64,000 bases of DNA from Clostridium sp. (GTDB lineage Bacteria; Bacillota; Clostridia; Clostridiales; Clostridiaceae), in assembly GCF_018372875.1 (NCBI RefSeq), contig NZ_JAHAIF010000007.1:1-64000 (forward strand). Reading direction: 5' to 3'. Each line of letters opens with the position of its first letter. The first letter of the stretch is position 1. The notes under the pieces were generated by a model. It made no database searches and had not been told where the DNA came from. It was given only the letters and a program-made list of their open reading frames with translations. A program made the position numbers and the translations under genes. Of this stretch, positions 51,154 to 61,184 are shown in pieces.

Positions 51154-52254
51154 TTATAACTTCAATTTATCTTCTTCAAGTTCTATAAAGTTATTTATAA
51201 ACTCACTAAATACATTTAAGACCTTATCATTTATATCTATTACTGTTACTCTCTTGCTTAGGGAATCATATCTACCTAATGCAATATACACCTTCTCCTC
51301 AATATAATAAAACAAATATCCTATTTCTAAATCTTCATAGAATATAATTTCTTTACTATTAATCTTTAAGGATTCAAACAGAAAACTACATTTCTTTGAT
51401 AATACTCTATGAAATCCCTTACTTTCATTATTATATATGTATCTATTATTGTTTAAATCTAAATATAAGTCATTTTTATGTTTCTTCATACAAGGTATAA
51501 AAAGAAAGTTCTTACCATGTAAGAATGCTGCAATATAATCCTTTAATTTATATGTTTCCTTGTCTTCTTCAAGCCTAAATCCAGTTTGATTAAATAACTT
51601 TATTATTTCCCCAAAATAACCATTCCACTGAAAATTACAACTTTCCCACTCCATTAATTTTTCCATTAAACTTTTAAAATCTATACTACTATATTTAATA
51701 TTTGCAAAGGAGCTTTGAATGATTTCACTTTTAAATGCATCTTTTTTCTTATTTTCATTTCCCTCTAATGAAGATGTATTTCCTATTGCTTGTACAAATT
51801 CTGCAAGCCTATCTCCAAAACTTGTTGTTATTATTATTTTTAATGTAATCTTATCAAACTTAACAAATTCATTTTTCTCTTTACATTTGTTAACATAACT
51901 TTTTGCACAATCTATGCTTTTAAAGGTATATCCATTTTTTATATAATTTCTATATAAAAAATTTTTATTTATGTACTCTTCCTGTAACTTCATATTATAT
52001 GTGTTACTTTCCTTGTCCTTAATCCCAATTATTAATTCAAATTTATTTTCAAAACACTCATCTAAAGCATACTCCACTGCCTTAATATAAGTTAAGTCTT
52101 CTTGCAATATAGATTCATCCATATCATCATAGATTTCATTAATAATATCTTTTTTACATAAGCTTCTTTCATATGATTTACTTACTATTATCATCTTATT
52201 TTTAGGAAAAACATAACACTTACCATATTCAACTATATACTCTATACTAACCAA
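51154..52254 (-). CDS. Uncharacterised 366-residue cytoplasmic protein
   Basis: The product begins MVSIEYIVEYGKCYVFPKNK and has no signal or membrane segment. It is rich in lysine, glutamate and aromatic residues, with a likely disordered linker (EGNENKKKDAFKSEIIQSSF, about 170). The C-terminal part is strand-rich (LFYYIEEKVYIALGRYDSLS). The start is TTG 52254, 5 bases after GGGGGG. It is divergently oriented to the SEC-C gene. I recognise no family. Confidence 0.6.
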   Translation of the reverse strand: MVSIEYIVEYGKCYVFPKNKMIIVSKSYERSLCKKDIINEIYDDMDESILQEDLTYIKAVEYALDECFENKFELIIGIKDKESNTYNMKLQEEYINKNFLYRNYIKNGYTFKSIDCAKSYVNKCKEKNEFVKFDKITLKIIITTSFGDRLAEFVQAIGNTSSLEGNENKKKDAFKSEIIQSSFANIKYSSIDFKSLMEKLMEWESCNFQWNGYFGEIIKLFNQTGFRLEEDKETYKLKDYIAAFLHGKNFLFIPCMKKHKNDLYLDLNNNRYIYNNESKGFHRVLSKKCSFLFESLKINSKEIIFYEDLEIGYLFYYIEEKVYIALGRYDSLSKRVTVIDINDKVLNVFSEFINNFIELEEDKLKL

Positions 52255-52424
52255 AAAATCCCCCCATTTAACAACCTTGTAAGCAAATTATATAACCACT
52301 TCATACTACTAACAACAAGTAAATTATGTAATGGCATTTACTTGACTTTTTGTCAAAAAAAATAGATACTATATAGGGTTAATGGATAATTATAAATGTT
52401 AATATATAGCAAAGGAGAATTTTA

Positions 52425-53573
52425 ATGCATACTAAAAAGTACTACTACGATGAACAACTAAGAAAATACTATTTTGAAAAATACTATCAAACTTTTACTA
52501 AATGTAAGACTAGTTTAAAGGAATTAAATACTTTAGAACTTTTATCTCTTCAAACTAAACCTACACTTACAGACATAGCTAAAAGATTAGATATTAAAGG
52601 ATATTCAAAATTAGGTAAAGACGGGTTAGTTAATCTAGTATCTGCTTATATTACTGATAATATAGATAATATACTTTGCGAACTATCTTATAAGGAACTT
52701 GATCTGTTAAAGAAATCAGCTAAGGAAGAATTAGTTGAATACTCTTTTTCAATAGATAACTTAAACTTAATTGGAGGACTATCTTCTCTTGGAGTACTAT
52801 TTAAATTATCTATAAAGGATAATTACTACCTTGTAGTACCAAGTGACATAAAAGAAGGAATAAATTCTTTAACATCTTCTAAAAAATATATTTCTAACCT
52901 TAAGGAACGTTCAGAAGGAATTGATCTTATAGATGGATTAATGACTCACTACGGTCTTTTATTAGGTGGAGAATTATATTCCATAATAACTAATAAGGAA
53001 AGTAAGGTTTTTAAAGAGGAAAACTTAGATTTTTACTTAAACTATATATTTAGAAGCTATGAAGCTTTTACAGAGGGTAACGCATTAATTCACCCATTCC
53101 TTTTCTCACCTGAAGATGTATATGAAGAATTAAGAGTAAGACAAACTATTCAATATAACTTCAGTAATGAAGATTTCTTTGTTTCTTTAGGTAAAGATTT
53201 TAAAGCTACTTGGGGTGAAGAAGTTTTAGAACTAAAAAACATTCTTTCTAATACTAAGTTAAAAAAATCTGATATAGACTCATTAATTAGCCAGTTAATA
53301 TTCTATATTAAAAACGACATGGATACTCAAATAATAGTTGAATTGCTAACTTCTTATAGCTTAGATTTAAGCGATAAGGCTTTAGCCGATTCAATAGTTA
53401 ACTCCTTCTCTAAGGTCTTTAACAATACACCTATATGGTCTTTAAAAGGCTTAACACCATTAGAATCAACTACTAGACAAAAGACTACTATAATAAAGGA
53501 TAAAGAACCTGGAAGAAATGAACCTTGCCCTTGTGGAAGCGGAAAGAAATATAAGAAGTGTTGTGGTAGATAA
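52425..53573 (+). CDS. SEC-C motif protein
   Basis: A 382-residue cytoplasmic protein. Near residue 45 is a SAP/Rho-N-like helical motif ([20 protein letters not shown], then LVNLVSAYI). The C-terminal 22 residues, [20 protein letters not shown] then GR, are a complete SEC-C zinc-binding motif like that at the end of SecA. Such proteins may bind ribosomes or SecA-like partners. The region between is helical and not recognised. AAAGGAG precedes the ATG. Confidence 0.82.
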   Translation: MHTKKYYYDEQLRKYYFEKYYQTFTKCKTSLKELNTLELLSLQTKPTLTDIAKRLDIKGYSKLGKDGLVNLVSAYITDNIDNILCELSYKELDLLKKSAKEELVEYSFSIDNLNLIGGLSSLGVLFKLSIKDNYYLVVPSDIKEGINSLTSSKKYISNLKERSEGIDLIDGLMTHYGLLLGGELYSIITNKESKVFKEENLDFYLNYIFRSYEAFTEGNALIHPFLFSPEDVYEELRVRQTIQYNFSNEDFFVSLGKDFKATWGEEVLELKNILSNTKLKKSDIDSLISQLIFYIKNDMDTQIIVELLTSYSLDLSDKALADSIVNSFSKVFNNTPIWSLKGLTPLESTTRQKTTIIKDKEPGRNEPCPCGSGKKYKKCCGR

Positions 53574-53602
53574 CAAGTAAAAATTATAATCTCCTAAATA
53601 AT

Positions 53603-53636
53603 AAAAGACTTAGCTCAAAGAAGAGCTAAGTCTTTT
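53603..53636. terminator. Bidirectional terminator, 14-bp stem
   Basis: AAAAGACTTAGCTC (53603-53616) pairs with GAGCTAAGTCTTTT (53623-53636) between convergent genes. Confidence 0.88.
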
Positions 53637-53638
53637 TA

Positions 53639-55177
53639 TTAAATTCCTAGTGGAATTCCAAATGTAAAGAATACTATTAATAAGATTGTCCAAGAAACTA
53701 AGAATGCTACTGAATATGGGAACATTAACTTAATCATATCTCCTAAAGTATATTCAGGCTTATACTTCTTCATGAACACAAGGATAATACCTGCATATGA
53801 CATAAGTGGTGATATTACATTAGTTGATGAATCTGCAATTCTATATGCAGCTGATACCATATCAGGAGTTAATGCTCCGTTAACTTGGTATAACATTGGT
53901 ATAAATATTGGCCCAAGTAACATCCATTTTGAAGTTAATCCACCAACGAATAAATTAATTATAGCAGTAACTATAATGAATCCTATTAATAATAAGATTG
54001 GTGAATCAGATAATCCTAATGATTGTAATCCTGTTGCACCTAAATAAGTAATATATGTACCTAGGTTTGAGTAGCTTAATAATGCTAAGAAGTTGTAACA
54101 GAAGAATGTTAATACTAATATAGATCCCATTCCACTCATTTGCTTTGACATAGCTTGAACTACATCTATAGCACTATTAAACTTCTTTAATTTCATTCCA
54201 TATAATAAACCTGGAACAAAGAATACAAATGTAATTATAAGAATTATGTTATCCATAAATGGCTTAACTGTTGCACCCTTATCATCTACATATGTAGCAA
54301 GTGGTCCAAAGTAAAGTACTGCTGCAATAGCTAAGGCAATTAATAATCCTAATCCTGCCCATTTTAAAGCTTTATTTTCTTCTTCTTTAACTGTAAAGTC
54401 AGCCATATTCATATCTTCAGGAACAATGTATGTTTCTTTTTCTAATCTTGGCTTAATGAACTTAGCAGTAACAAAGTAACCAACAACTGATAATAACACT
54501 GTTGAAGCTACTATAAATATGTAGTGCATTGTTGCAGGAGTAATAGCTTGTCCTGCTGCTGTAACAAAAGGTATACCTTGGCTTTCAGCAAATACCTTTG
54601 CGTTGTTACCAACGATAACATCTATAGGTGTACCTGGTATTAAGTTAGCACTAAATCCAGCTGATACCCCAGCAAAAGCTGCTGCCATACCTATAAGTGG
54701 ATTTTTCTTTAATCCAACATATAACATACCAGCTAGTGGTATTAATATTATATATCCTGCATCAGTAGCTATACTACTCATAATTCCTAAGAATACTAAA
54801 ACTACTGGTAAAAACTTATCTGAAACTTTTAATCCTACTTTTTTAATTAAAACTGATAGTAGACCAGATTCTTCAGCTAGTCCAACTCCAAGCATAACGA
54901 TTAATATTGTTCCAAGAACTCCTCCACCGTATGCTAACCAGTTATTTAATAATGCATTTCCAAAAATCCATCTAAAGTTCTCAGCTGCAAACATATTCTT
55001 AATTTCATAAGATATTGTTCCCCCATCAGCTGCTAATGTTTCGAACTCCATTCCACCCATGAATATACTCGCTATCATAACGATGGCATATAATATCATA
55101 AATATAATTACCGGATCCGGTATTTTTTTACCTACTTTTTCTATAAAAGACATTTTTGTTTTATCTTTTTTGCTCAT
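53639..55177 (-). CDS. AbgT-family transporter
   Basis: A 512-residue membrane protein with about eleven to thirteen helices. KVGKKIPDPVIIFMILYAIV, the GVSAGFSANLIPGTPIDVIV hairpin, NLFVGGLTSKWMLLGPIFIP and YRIADSSTNVISPLMSYAGI are AbgT signatures. The family takes up p-aminobenzoyl-glutamate or related dipeptides and in some cases exports sulfonamides. The gene is alone, with a strong promoter and a palindrome over its start site. GGGGGAC precedes the ATG. Confidence 0.93.
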   Translation of the reverse strand: MSKKDKTKMSFIEKVGKKIPDPVIIFMILYAIVMIASIFMGGMEFETLAADGGTISYEIKNMFAAENFRWIFGNALLNNWLAYGGGVLGTILIVMLGVGLAEESGLLSVLIKKVGLKVSDKFLPVVLVFLGIMSSIATDAGYIILIPLAGMLYVGLKKNPLIGMAAAFAGVSAGFSANLIPGTPIDVIVGNNAKVFAESQGIPFVTAAGQAITPATMHYIFIVASTVLLSVVGYFVTAKFIKPRLEKETYIVPEDMNMADFTVKEEENKALKWAGLGLLIALAIAAVLYFGPLATYVDDKGATVKPFMDNIILIITFVFFVPGLLYGMKLKKFNSAIDVVQAMSKQMSGMGSILVLTFFCYNFLALLSYSNLGTYITYLGATGLQSLGLSDSPILLLIGFIIVTAIINLFVGGLTSKWMLLGPIFIPMLYQVNGALTPDMVSAAYRIADSSTNVISPLMSYAGIILVFMKKYKPEYTLGDMIKLMFPYSVAFLVSWTILLIVFFTFGIPLGI

Positions 55178-55214
55178 TGGTAGTCCCCCTTTTTCGTCAT
55201 TTTTTATTTTTTCG

Positions 55215-55261
55215 ATTTAACACGTTAAATTAATTATAAGCATTTTTATAATAATTATCAA
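55215..55261 (-). promoter_or_regulatory. AbgT promoter with overlapping palindromic operator
   Basis: On the minus strand TTGATA (55261-55256), 17 bases and TATAAT (55238-55233) form a strong promoter. ATTTAACACGTTAAAT (55215-55230), arms ATTTAAC/GTTAAAT, lies directly over the expected start site, as for a repressor. Confidence 0.65.
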
Positions 55262-55400
55262 CAAATATTAAAATTTTTATCATTTTATTAGATATTTAAG
55301 CTATTTTTATTCATTTTGTTACTTTTTATAATTTTATTCAACATTTAATTTATAAACTGTAAATTAGTTCCGTATGTATACGTAGATAGTTATTTTGATT

Positions 55401-55427
55401 GTTCCGTCACAAAGCTCCAAGTCACAG
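55401..55427. repeat. Dispersed repeat core, copy 3
   Basis: GTTCCGTCACAAAGCTCCAA followed by GTCACAG matches the core of the element at 15246-15271 apart from one change and an inserted base. It lies in the 300-base gap between the AbgT and GGDEF-EAL genes. The hairpin arms of copy 1 are not recognisable here. Confidence 0.6.
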
Positions 55428-55441
55428 CTTTCCTAGACATT

Positions 55442-55476
55442 AAAAAAAGGAGCTGCTTTAAATAGCTCCTTTTTTT
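55442..55476 (-). terminator. Terminator of the GGDEF-EAL gene
   Basis: AAAAAAAGGAGCT (55442-55454) pairs with AGCTCCTTTTTTT (55464-55476). Confidence 0.87.
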
Positions 55477-55477
55477 A

Positions 55478-58141
55478 CTAATTATGTCTTTCTAATAAAT
55501 TTTCAAATTCTTCTCTAGCTATGGGTTTACTTATAAAGTATCCTTGAATTTTGTCACAGTTTAAAGTCTTAAGCAGTTCTAACTGATCCTGCATCTCCAC
55601 CCCTTCTGCTATTACATCTAACTCAAGGGTATGGGCAAGCTTTATTAATGTTTCAATTATAGCTACAGTTTTTCTATCATTTTCAATCTTTGATAATAAA
55701 CTTCTATCTATCTTTATAGTATCAATTGGAAGAATTTTTATATAGCTAAAGGATGAATATCCCACTCCAAAATCGTCTAAAGCAATCATTACTCCTAAAT
55801 CTTTAATCTCCTTTAATAACTCTACAATTCGTTTTGCATCATCTAAAACTTCATCTTCTGTAATTTCAAGCTTTAATCCATTTGGTTCTAGCCCTACTTC
55901 CTCTAATACATTTTTTAATTTATCAATAAATTTATGTTGTTTTAAGAACCTATAAGATGCATTTACTGACACCTGAAAATCCTTAAACCCTTCTTTTCTT
56001 TTTTCTTTGCAGAAAATACAAGCTTCTCTTAGAACATAATTATCTATCTCGTAAATATCTCCTGTTCTTTTGGCAATATGAATAAATTTATCAGGAGGCA
56101 TTTCTTTTCCATCCTTTATCCATCTTACTAAAGCTTCTGCTCCAATTATCTTTTTCTTACTTACGCTATAAATAGGTTGGAAATTAACTACAAATTCTTT
56201 ATTATCTATAGCCTTTTTTAACAACCCTTCTATTAATATATCTTCTAACATCTCTTCATTAAATACTTCTATAGTATTTCCACCTGAATTTTTGCTCTTA
56301 TACATAGCAATATCTGCATATCTAATTAATGTTTCTATATCTGTTGTATGATTAGGGAAAGAACTTGCTCCAATACTTGCTTTTAACTCATAATTGAAGT
56401 TTTTATACTCAAAGGTCTTATTCAGCTTTCTTAAAATCTTATTGCCTAAATCTTCTGCATCTGTTTTAGAAAGCTCTCCCTTTTTAACTAACAGGAATTC
56501 ATCTCCCCCTAGTCTTCCTACTTCAATATCTTGTTCTAAATTTTGTAAAGTAAATGCAGCTTGGCATAACACTTCATCTCCACTATTATGTCCTAAGGAA
56601 TCATTTAAAGACTTAAAGTTATCTAAATCTATAAAGAATATACTAAACACTTCCCCGTCTTCCTTAAGCTGTGCCATGTAATTGTATAAGCTATATCTAT
56701 TTTGAAGACCAGTTAACACATCATAGTTTCCTAAATATCTCATTTCATCTTCATTTCTTCTATTTTCAGTTATATCTGTAAGCAACATAGCGAAATGATG
56801 GTTTTCAATTGGATATACAGCTATTGATGCCCAATTATTATTTCCAAGTGCTATACAATTTTTGCTTAATGTCTCTCCATCTCTTTTACCTGATGATAAA
56901 ATATCTCTTATAAATTCTTCATCATTAATTTTATCAAAGAAAATTTCTTTAAAAGTCATTCTATATAGATTCTTTTTAGGAATATTTAAAATTCTTGACA
57001 TGGATGCATTCACATCAAGGAGATTGGCATCAGTAACATTTCCTTCTTCATCCATAATCTCTCCAAAATAAGCGTATCCATTATCTAAGCCCTCTAGAAG
57101 CTTACTACTTTTTTCCTCATTCTCCATAAACAAATTATTTGACGTTTCTAAAGCATCAAACATTTCATTTATATCATTAGTTAATTTACTAATTTCATCA
57201 CTACTATTATCTAACTCAAGCCTCTCTTTCAAATCTTTATGCTCTTTTATCCTGTTTACTCCCTCGCTTATTCTCTCAACTCTTTTTATAACTATATTCT
57301 TCATTAGAACTATTAAAATAAAGTTAATAATAAAATTAATAGATATAAAAATAACAGATAAAACAAAAATATTAACTTTCTGACTCTCTTTTACTACTAA
57401 TGGCTCTGAAACTTTAATATAATAATTCTCTCCATCTACACACTCTATTTTATAGTAAGCATTTACATCACTTTTATTTGTTACTAATTTAATGTCTTCT
57501 CCGCTATTTAGCTTGGAATCCTCTACATCTCCAGTAGAGTCTATTTCTTTTAATAATGCAATATTTTTATGCATATCTTTAGAAATTTTTTCTATAACTA
57601 CATCATCAAAACTATCTATAATCACAACATAATCAGATGAATTGTACTTTTTATTGTATGAAAAAATATATAACCCTTCTTTTCCTGTTATATATCCCTT
57701 TTTAATATCCTTTTTTTCTTTTATTATTGTTTTTATCTTATTTAGTAAAATTGAATACTCATTTTTACTTCTAGCACTTATATCATTAGATTCAAACTTA
57801 TCTTTTTCATTAAGGTTTGAATCTAGAACAACTTTAAAGTCAATATTATCATTTTTAAACTTATTTATAATACCTAATACCTCTAAAGCATTATTTTCAT
57901 TTAATTTCTCATTATATGTATCAACTGATGACAACAAGCTTGTATAGTCATTTGTTTTTCCTATTACTTTTAAAACTTCACCATTTATCCTATTTATACA
58001 GCCAGATGCTATTCCACTTATTCTAGTCACTTCACCGCTATATAAATACTTCGATACAAAGCCCATAGATATCATGTATAAAGTTACTGTAACCAAAGAT
58101 ATAGTCATAAATAATATGACAATTTTTTTTGATAACTTCAT
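55478..58141 (-). CDS. Membrane GGDEF-EAL protein (cyclic di-GMP turnover) with PAS domain
   Basis: An 887-residue protein. Two membrane helices (about 8-28 and 258-282) bracket an extracellular sensor region. A HAMP-like stretch (about 285-335) and a PAS domain (about 345-465) follow. The GGDEF domain (about 470-630) has VGRLGGDEFLLVKKGE, without an obvious RxxD inhibitory site. The EAL domain (about 640-885) keeps IGAEALVRW, VSVNASYRF, LEITEDEVLDD, LDDFGVGYSSFSYIKI, AEGVEMQDQ and IQGYFISKP, so phosphodiesterase activity is expected. Either or both activities could be real. The gene is monocistronic. Confidence 0.94.
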   Translation of the reverse strand: MKLSKKIVILFMTISLVTVTLYMISMGFVSKYLYSGEVTRISGIASGCINRINGEVLKVIGKTNDYTSLLSSVDTYNEKLNENNALEVLGIINKFKNDNIDFKVVLDSNLNEKDKFESNDISARSKNEYSILLNKIKTIIKEKKDIKKGYITGKEGLYIFSYNKKYNSSDYVVIIDSFDDVVIEKISKDMHKNIALLKEIDSTGDVEDSKLNSGEDIKLVTNKSDVNAYYKIECVDGENYYIKVSEPLVVKESQKVNIFVLSVIFISINFIINFILIVLMKNIVIKRVERISEGVNRIKEHKDLKERLELDNSSDEISKLTNDINEMFDALETSNNLFMENEEKSSKLLEGLDNGYAYFGEIMDEEGNVTDANLLDVNASMSRILNIPKKNLYRMTFKEIFFDKINDEEFIRDILSSGKRDGETLSKNCIALGNNNWASIAVYPIENHHFAMLLTDITENRRNEDEMRYLGNYDVLTGLQNRYSLYNYMAQLKEDGEVFSIFFIDLDNFKSLNDSLGHNSGDEVLCQAAFTLQNLEQDIEVGRLGGDEFLLVKKGELSKTDAEDLGNKILRKLNKTFEYKNFNYELKASIGASSFPNHTTDIETLIRYADIAMYKSKNSGGNTIEVFNEEMLEDILIEGLLKKAIDNKEFVVNFQPIYSVSKKKIIGAEALVRWIKDGKEMPPDKFIHIAKRTGDIYEIDNYVLREACIFCKEKRKEGFKDFQVSVNASYRFLKQHKFIDKLKNVLEEVGLEPNGLKLEITEDEVLDDAKRIVELLKEIKDLGVMIALDDFGVGYSSFSYIKILPIDTIKIDRSLLSKIENDRKTVAIIETLIKLAHTLELDVIAEGVEMQDQLELLKTLNCDKIQGYFISKPIAREEFENLLERHN

Positions 58142-58274
58142 ATCTTACTCTCCCCTATATGTTTTATAATTAATTCTTTAACATTTGTGCCCTATGTACA
58201 ATTATATCTTATTGCAAAAAAAAGATAAATATATATTATTTGGTAATACGAAGTATATTTCTCTGTAACTAAAA

Positions 58275-58303
58275 AAAAAGGTAGATATTACTATCTCCCT
58301 TTT
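58275..58303 (-). terminator. Terminator of the gene at 58310-60007
   Basis: AAAAAGGTAGATA pairs with TATCTCCCTTTTT (one bulged base) around TTAC, with T run on the minus strand. Confidence 0.8.
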
Positions 58304-58309
58304 TAGCTA

Positions 58310-60007
58310 TTATTCTACTGGCGTAGTAGTTATATTGGTAAATCCGTTTACTATTATATATTTACTTGCACCTACATTTATATATTTTATTTCTACCTTA
58401 TCACCAACTTTAGTTAAAGCTATTTCTCTTGAAGTTTCTGTTGATACAGAATAAATTTTATCACTATCTTTTAGCTTAAGGTCATAGATGCTAGACCCAT
58501 CTTTAACAACAAGTCCAATTCTCTCAACTTCACCTTGAATAACCTCTTCTTTATTAGAACCTTCTAGTGAAATATTTGTATTAGTTAATCCCTCTAAATA
58601 TTTATTTAATGTAGATTGAAGATTATCTCCAACTCCAACTGTATTGTAGTTCTTAACATTAACCATTGCATATTGCTTAACTAAACCATTAGAATCTTTT
58701 AATGTTGTAAAGTAAGTTGGTTCTCCTTGAATATTAATTAAATATGGGAATGTAGCTTTATATCCATATTGTTGAACCTTACCTTCTGCAGATCTAATAG
58801 CAGCTTCTTCAGTGGCTCCAGCTGTCTTATACATTGTAGTTTTACCAGTTCTTGTATTTGTTAATGTAAATCCAACTAATCCTTCATCATTACCTACAGA
58901 TGTTATTCCTGTATAATAGAAACACTCATCTTTATTAAATATTAAGTTCATTCCTGTAGTTGTTTTTAACTTATCCTTGTCATTAAAGTTAAATACACCA
59001 TGAACTAATTCTCCCCACTTATTAATATAGTTATTAATAAATCTTGAAGGTTGAATTCTATCTATCCATTTAGGCATATTATCTATATCATATATCTCAG
59101 ATTTTCCTGTTTGAGCATCAATAACTAATGCTCCAATAGCCTTTGCTTCTGTAATTCCAATAGCATTATCATATCTAGTAACAACCCAGTATGGCCTTCC
59201 AGTATCATCTAATTCAAAAGTAAAGTCTGTATGAGCTGACTTCATATCTCTTAAAAAGGCTGCTCTATGAAGGTCACTTAAAAGATATGATGATTCTAAA
59301 TATTTAATTTTTAAAGGCTTTCCATCTAGCTCTGTAACCAATTGAACATCATTTTGATTTGTTGCACTTACTTTTATATAACCACTTGTACCTTCCCTAT
59401 TTGTAATCCACTTAATTAGTGAGGAATGTTCAAGTGGAGCTACATAGTAAAGTTGTCCATCAATACTTTGTAAATGTAATTCTCCAATTGTCACCTGACT
59501 TCCAAGAGAAGGAATTTCTCCAAGCTTTTTATCTGCAAGCTTTGCAGCAAGTTCTGTATCTATTGTTGGTAATTGCTTTAAATCAATATGTTCAATTTCA
59601 TTAGAAAATTCAATTTCATCAACAGTTCCTACTAAATCTCTATGAGCTTTGTAATTTAGTATAGGACTACATAAAAATAAAACTACTGCATACAATATTG
59701 CCACAAATATACCAACTATAGGCAACTTTTTCATAGAATGAGTTATGCCATATAATACGGACACTACTACAAAAGGGGCAACTATATAGAATATACTTAA
59801 AGATACATCAAGTATTAAATCAGATGCAAAAAACTTTGTTATAGCAACTGCCACATAAGCTAATACTAGCCACTTTAAAAATCCTCCAAAGGATCCCTTC
59901 TTTTTAGAACCTCCACCATTACTGAATCCTTTAAAATTTCTCCTAAAGTGAGAAAAAATTTGTCCAAAAATATCTCCGTTAAAATCTCCAAAATTACCTT
60001 GTTCCAT
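58310..60007 (-). CDS. Large membrane protein of unknown function, PepSY-like region
   Basis: About 565 residues. A glycine-rich hydrophilic N-terminus (FKGFSNGGGSKKKGSFGGFL) is followed by three or four membrane helices (about 45-125) and a long soluble part of some 430 residues. That part has AIGALVIDAQTGKSEIYDID and FTLTNTRTGKTTMYKTAGAT, which look like PepSY-type repeats, and an OB-like C-terminal strand domain. The ATG at 60007 lies 5 bases after GGAGG; the first ATG of the frame (60019) is inside that site. Function unknown; it is monocistronic. Confidence 0.65.
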   Translation of the reverse strand: MEQGNFGDFNGDIFGQIFSHFRRNFKGFSNGGGSKKKGSFGGFLKWLVLAYVAVAITKFFASDLILDVSLSIFYIVAPFVVVSVLYGITHSMKKLPIVGIFVAILYAVVLFLCSPILNYKAHRDLVGTVDEIEFSNEIEHIDLKQLPTIDTELAAKLADKKLGEIPSLGSQVTIGELHLQSIDGQLYYVAPLEHSSLIKWITNREGTSGYIKVSATNQNDVQLVTELDGKPLKIKYLESSYLLSDLHRAAFLRDMKSAHTDFTFELDDTGRPYWVVTRYDNAIGITEAKAIGALVIDAQTGKSEIYDIDNMPKWIDRIQPSRFINNYINKWGELVHGVFNFNDKDKLKTTTGMNLIFNKDECFYYTGITSVGNDEGLVGFTLTNTRTGKTTMYKTAGATEEAAIRSAEGKVQQYGYKATFPYLINIQGEPTYFTTLKDSNGLVKQYAMVNVKNYNTVGVGDNLQSTLNKYLEGLTNTNISLEGSNKEEVIQGEVERIGLVVKDGSSIYDLKLKDSDKIYSVSTETSREIALTKVGDKVEIKYINVGASKYIIVNGFTNITTTPVE

Positions 60008-60086
60008 CATTTCCTCCATAATTTGTGTTATTACTATCTTTTATTGTGATAATTATAGCATAATAAGTTATGGAATACCACATATT

Positions 60087-60617
60087 TTATAGTTTTTTTG
60101 CATTTTCATAAATTAAATTTCTATCTTCATCATTTATTACTCTACTGATTATCTCTGCAACTAATACAATTCCTATAATCTCTACCACAAGCCTTACAAT
60201 AGTAAACTTAGCTCCTAGTGAAGATACCTCTATAAGCAACATTGGTACCTTACAAGCAGCCCAAGTTCCAGTAAATATCATTACATTTTTTATTGAAGTA
60301 CCCTTTCTAAGCAACATTGCTCCTATGGGAAATGCTGCATATAATGGTCCTGCTGCAAATGCTCCCATAATAAATGCCAATAAAATCCCTATAAAATTAG
60401 AACCATCACCCATATACTTTATCATTTTTTCTTTAGGAACCCATACATCCATAAGGCCTAACAAAATAAATACTGGCGGTACAAGCTTTACTAGCTCCCA
60501 TATATTTTCTATAGTTCCCTCTATAGCTACTCTTCCAATCTCTCTATTTACTAAATACATTATTATTAAAATAATTAAACATATTATTGAACTTCTGTAC
60601 CTTTTTAATATCTTCAT
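60087..60617 (-). CDS. Permease half, ArsP/YraQ-like (second of a pair)
   Basis: A 176-residue membrane protein with about five helices. GPLYAAFPIGAMLLRKGTSI is the pore-like segment shared with permeases of the DUF318/ArsP class. The ATG at 60617 overlaps the preceding gene's stop by 4 bases; the longer frame to 60701 runs through that gene. It resembles the upstream product around AFP(I/L)GA, so the two are homologous halves that probably form a heterodimer. The substrate is unknown. Confidence 0.75.
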   Translation of the reverse strand: MKILKRYRSSIICLIILIIMYLVNREIGRVAIEGTIENIWELVKLVPPVFILLGLMDVWVPKEKMIKYMGDGSNFIGILLAFIMGAFAAGPLYAAFPIGAMLLRKGTSIKNVMIFTGTWAACKVPMLLIEVSSLGAKFTIVRLVVEIIGIVLVAEIISRVINDEDRNLIYENAKKL

Positions 60618-61090
60618 AATATCACCCCTAATGCTACTGCAACCATAAATGAAATCACTATTCCCAATAGGTTTCTTAATATAGTAGTTTTCAATCCCCA
60701 ATATTTCTTCTCTAGAGGAATTGTCAAAAATCCTACTAGCATTAATGCAGATATAAATGCTCCAACCTGTGAGACCCCAGCTCCCCTAGATATTAAGGTG
60801 GCCCCTAAAGGAAAGGCTATAAAGCCTGCCATCATAGTTATTGAGCCTATAAGTATAGCTATTATTATTCCTAAAACTCCAGAGCCTGGACCAATAACCT
60901 TAGCTATCAGCTTTTCATCTATTACACTTAAAGAAATACCAACTACTGCCATAACACAAAGAACTGTTGGTAGTATAGCTTCAAAAGAAGTCCATCCCTT
61001 CTTTAATGCTTCTTTTGTTTTATCTTTATCTTTATAAAAAGAAGCTATTGTCAAAATGATAGCTAGAATATAAAGTATTTTTTGCACCAT
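60614..61090 (-). CDS. Permease half, ArsP/YraQ-like (first of a pair)
   Basis: A 158-residue membrane protein with about five helices, with MMAGFIAFPLGATLISRGAG as the segment that matches its partner. The ATG at 61090 has GAGGTG 6 bases upstream. Full-length permeases of this class are about 300-350 residues, equal to the sum of the two products, so this is a split version. Translational coupling (4-base overlap) suggests equal amounts. An anion or organometal exporter role is only a family guess. Confidence 0.75.
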   Translation of the reverse strand: MVQKILYILAIILTIASFYKDKDKTKEALKKGWTSFEAILPTVLCVMAVVGISLSVIDEKLIAKVIGPGSGVLGIIIAILIGSITMMAGFIAFPLGATLISRGAGVSQVGAFISALMLVGFLTIPLEKKYWGLKTTILRNLLGIVISFMVAVALGVIL

Positions 61091-61184
61091 TTTTTTCACC
61101 TCTAATAACTTTTATAGAATTATATTATGCTATAAAATTCATATGGTATAATTTTACTTGAGGGATTTTTAAGGGGGCTTTTAA

